Assembly: GCA_015490475.1 (NCBI GenBank)
Contig: WFXT01000164.1
Coordinates: forward strand, 1 to 6,160
DNA length: 6,160 nucleotides
Reading direction: 5' to 3'
From: Bacteroidota bacterium
Lineage (GTDB): Bacteria; Bacteroidota; Bacteroidia; JAADEI01
The notes below the pieces were generated by a model, which had not been told where the DNA came from, made no database searches, and worked only from the letters and a program-made list of their open reading frames with translations. The position numbers and the translations under genes were made by a program. Shown in pieces: positions 5,598 to 6,160 of this stretch (its first letter is position 1; each line of letters begins with the position of its first letter).

Positions 5598-6160
5598 TTA
5601 TGTGTTGCTTTCATGGATTTCTTCTGTTGTAAAAGTGAAAACCCTTGTTTGATAGTCATTGAATATATCTGGACCGAAACCTGCCTTATTTGCCAGAGCA
5701 AGAAGGAACTGATATGGGTCGGGAATTTTGTCCCACACAGAGGGAAGTAGCAGGGCTCTACCCAAAGGATGCATAAGTAAAATTCCTGGCTTTGTGGTAG
5801 AAATTTTTTGTGCTAAATCATCAAAATCGGAATATTCCAAAGGTTCAAATTCGCTTAGTATGCTAATGTGCAATTTGACATTATCAAGTTCTGGTAGTGT
5901 AAGTGGTGGGAAGCGTGGGTCGTGAAACCCCGCATTAATGGCACTTTCATATACCGATAGGGCAAGTGGCAAGGGTGTAAGTGTTCCCATGCACCCCCTT
6001 AAATTGCCCTCATTATCCGTAATAGTAACGAAGGTGCGTGCGGGTGTATTCAATGATTCTGGCAGGTGGTCCAGTGATGGAGGTGTTCTTTTACCTTCAA
6101 TGGTGTCCTTTAGGGCATTTCTGGCAATTGTAAGTAGTGCTTTTTTGTCTTGGGTGGTAA
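5598..6160 (-). CDS. amrA: AMMECR1-family protein (AmmeMemoRadiSam system protein A), N-terminus cut by the window edge
   Basis: An open frame of 186 full codons runs in from the right edge. The visible N-terminal part, KKALLTIARNALKDTIEG (about 5-22), is the usual first helix of AMMECR1 proteins, so only a few residues are probably missing. The family hallmark LRGCMG is at visible residues 53-58 (5985-6002), after FVTITDNEGN. Next come a DPRFPPL block (about 78-84), ELDNVKLHISILSEFEPLEY and a C-terminal VWDKIPDPYQFLLALANKAG region. A TTG at 6053-6051 could open a shorter frame but would remove the first helix, so it is not the start. Bacterial members often sit with MEMO and radical SAM partners, none visible here. 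The biochemical role is unclear; the invariant Cys suggests a catalytic or binding site. The gene converges on the repeat-protein gene, stopping 66 bp from its stop codon. Confidence 0.93.
   Translation of the reverse strand, partial: TTQDKKALLTIARNALKDTIEGKRTPPSLDHLPESLNTPARTFVTITDNEGNLRGCMGTLTPLPLALSVYESAINAGFHDPRFPPLTLPELDNVKLHISILSEFEPLEYSDFDDLAQKISTTKPGILLMHPLGRALLLPSVWDKIPDPYQFLLALANKAGFGPDIFNDYQTRVFTFTTEEIHESNT

Noticed and set aside
5553..5925. Two short plus-strand frames (5553-5750 and 5728-5925) opposite the AMMECR1 gene
   Set aside because: The first runs through the terminator hairpin; both are antisense to a conserved protein.
5598..6053. Start of the AMMECR1 protein at TTG 6053
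   Set aside because: The frame stays open to the edge and encodes the family's first helix upstream, so the gene is cut by the window and not started there.

Overview
The window looks like a piece of a Bacteroidota chromosome. Four things point there: a large secreted protein with SprB-type repeats and a C-terminal domain resembling type IX secretion (T9SS) sorting domains; a cytochrome oxidase accessory cluster in the order COX3-COX4-SCO-DUF420, common in that phylum; a TAnnTTTG-type -7 promoter box; and A-rich rather than Shine-Dalgarno-like sequence before start codons. The species cannot be named from the sequence.

Layout. Positions 1-1986 (minus strand) hold a compact respiratory operon read right to left: cytochrome c oxidase subunit III, subunit IV, a SCO1/SenC copper chaperone and a DUF420 membrane protein cut by the left edge. 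Gaps are 13 bp, a 4-bp ATGA overlap and 20 bp, so the genes are probably co-transcribed. Together they supply two small membrane subunits of a haem-copper oxidase, the chaperone that metallates its CuA site, and an assembly or accessory factor. Subunits I and II lie outside the window. Positions 1987-2189 are a divergent intergenic region with a candidate promoter for the oxidase operon and a short inverted repeat before the next gene.

Positions 2190-5531 (plus strand) encode one 1113-residue exported protein: signal peptide, beta-propeller-like N-terminal half, six full SprB-type repeats of about 80 residues plus a degenerate seventh, and a T9SS-like sorting domain. It is probably a surface or secreted adhesin-like protein. 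A strong intrinsic terminator with a UUCG tetraloop follows it. From 5598 to the right edge (minus strand, convergent) lies an AMMECR1-family gene, nearly complete but missing its first few codons.

I see no wholly new system. The most interesting material is the internal evolution of the repeat array: an A-B-B-A-B-B order of subtypes, heavy synonymous divergence between repeats with identical protein sequence, and a sharply bounded tract of near identity between repeats 5 and 6.
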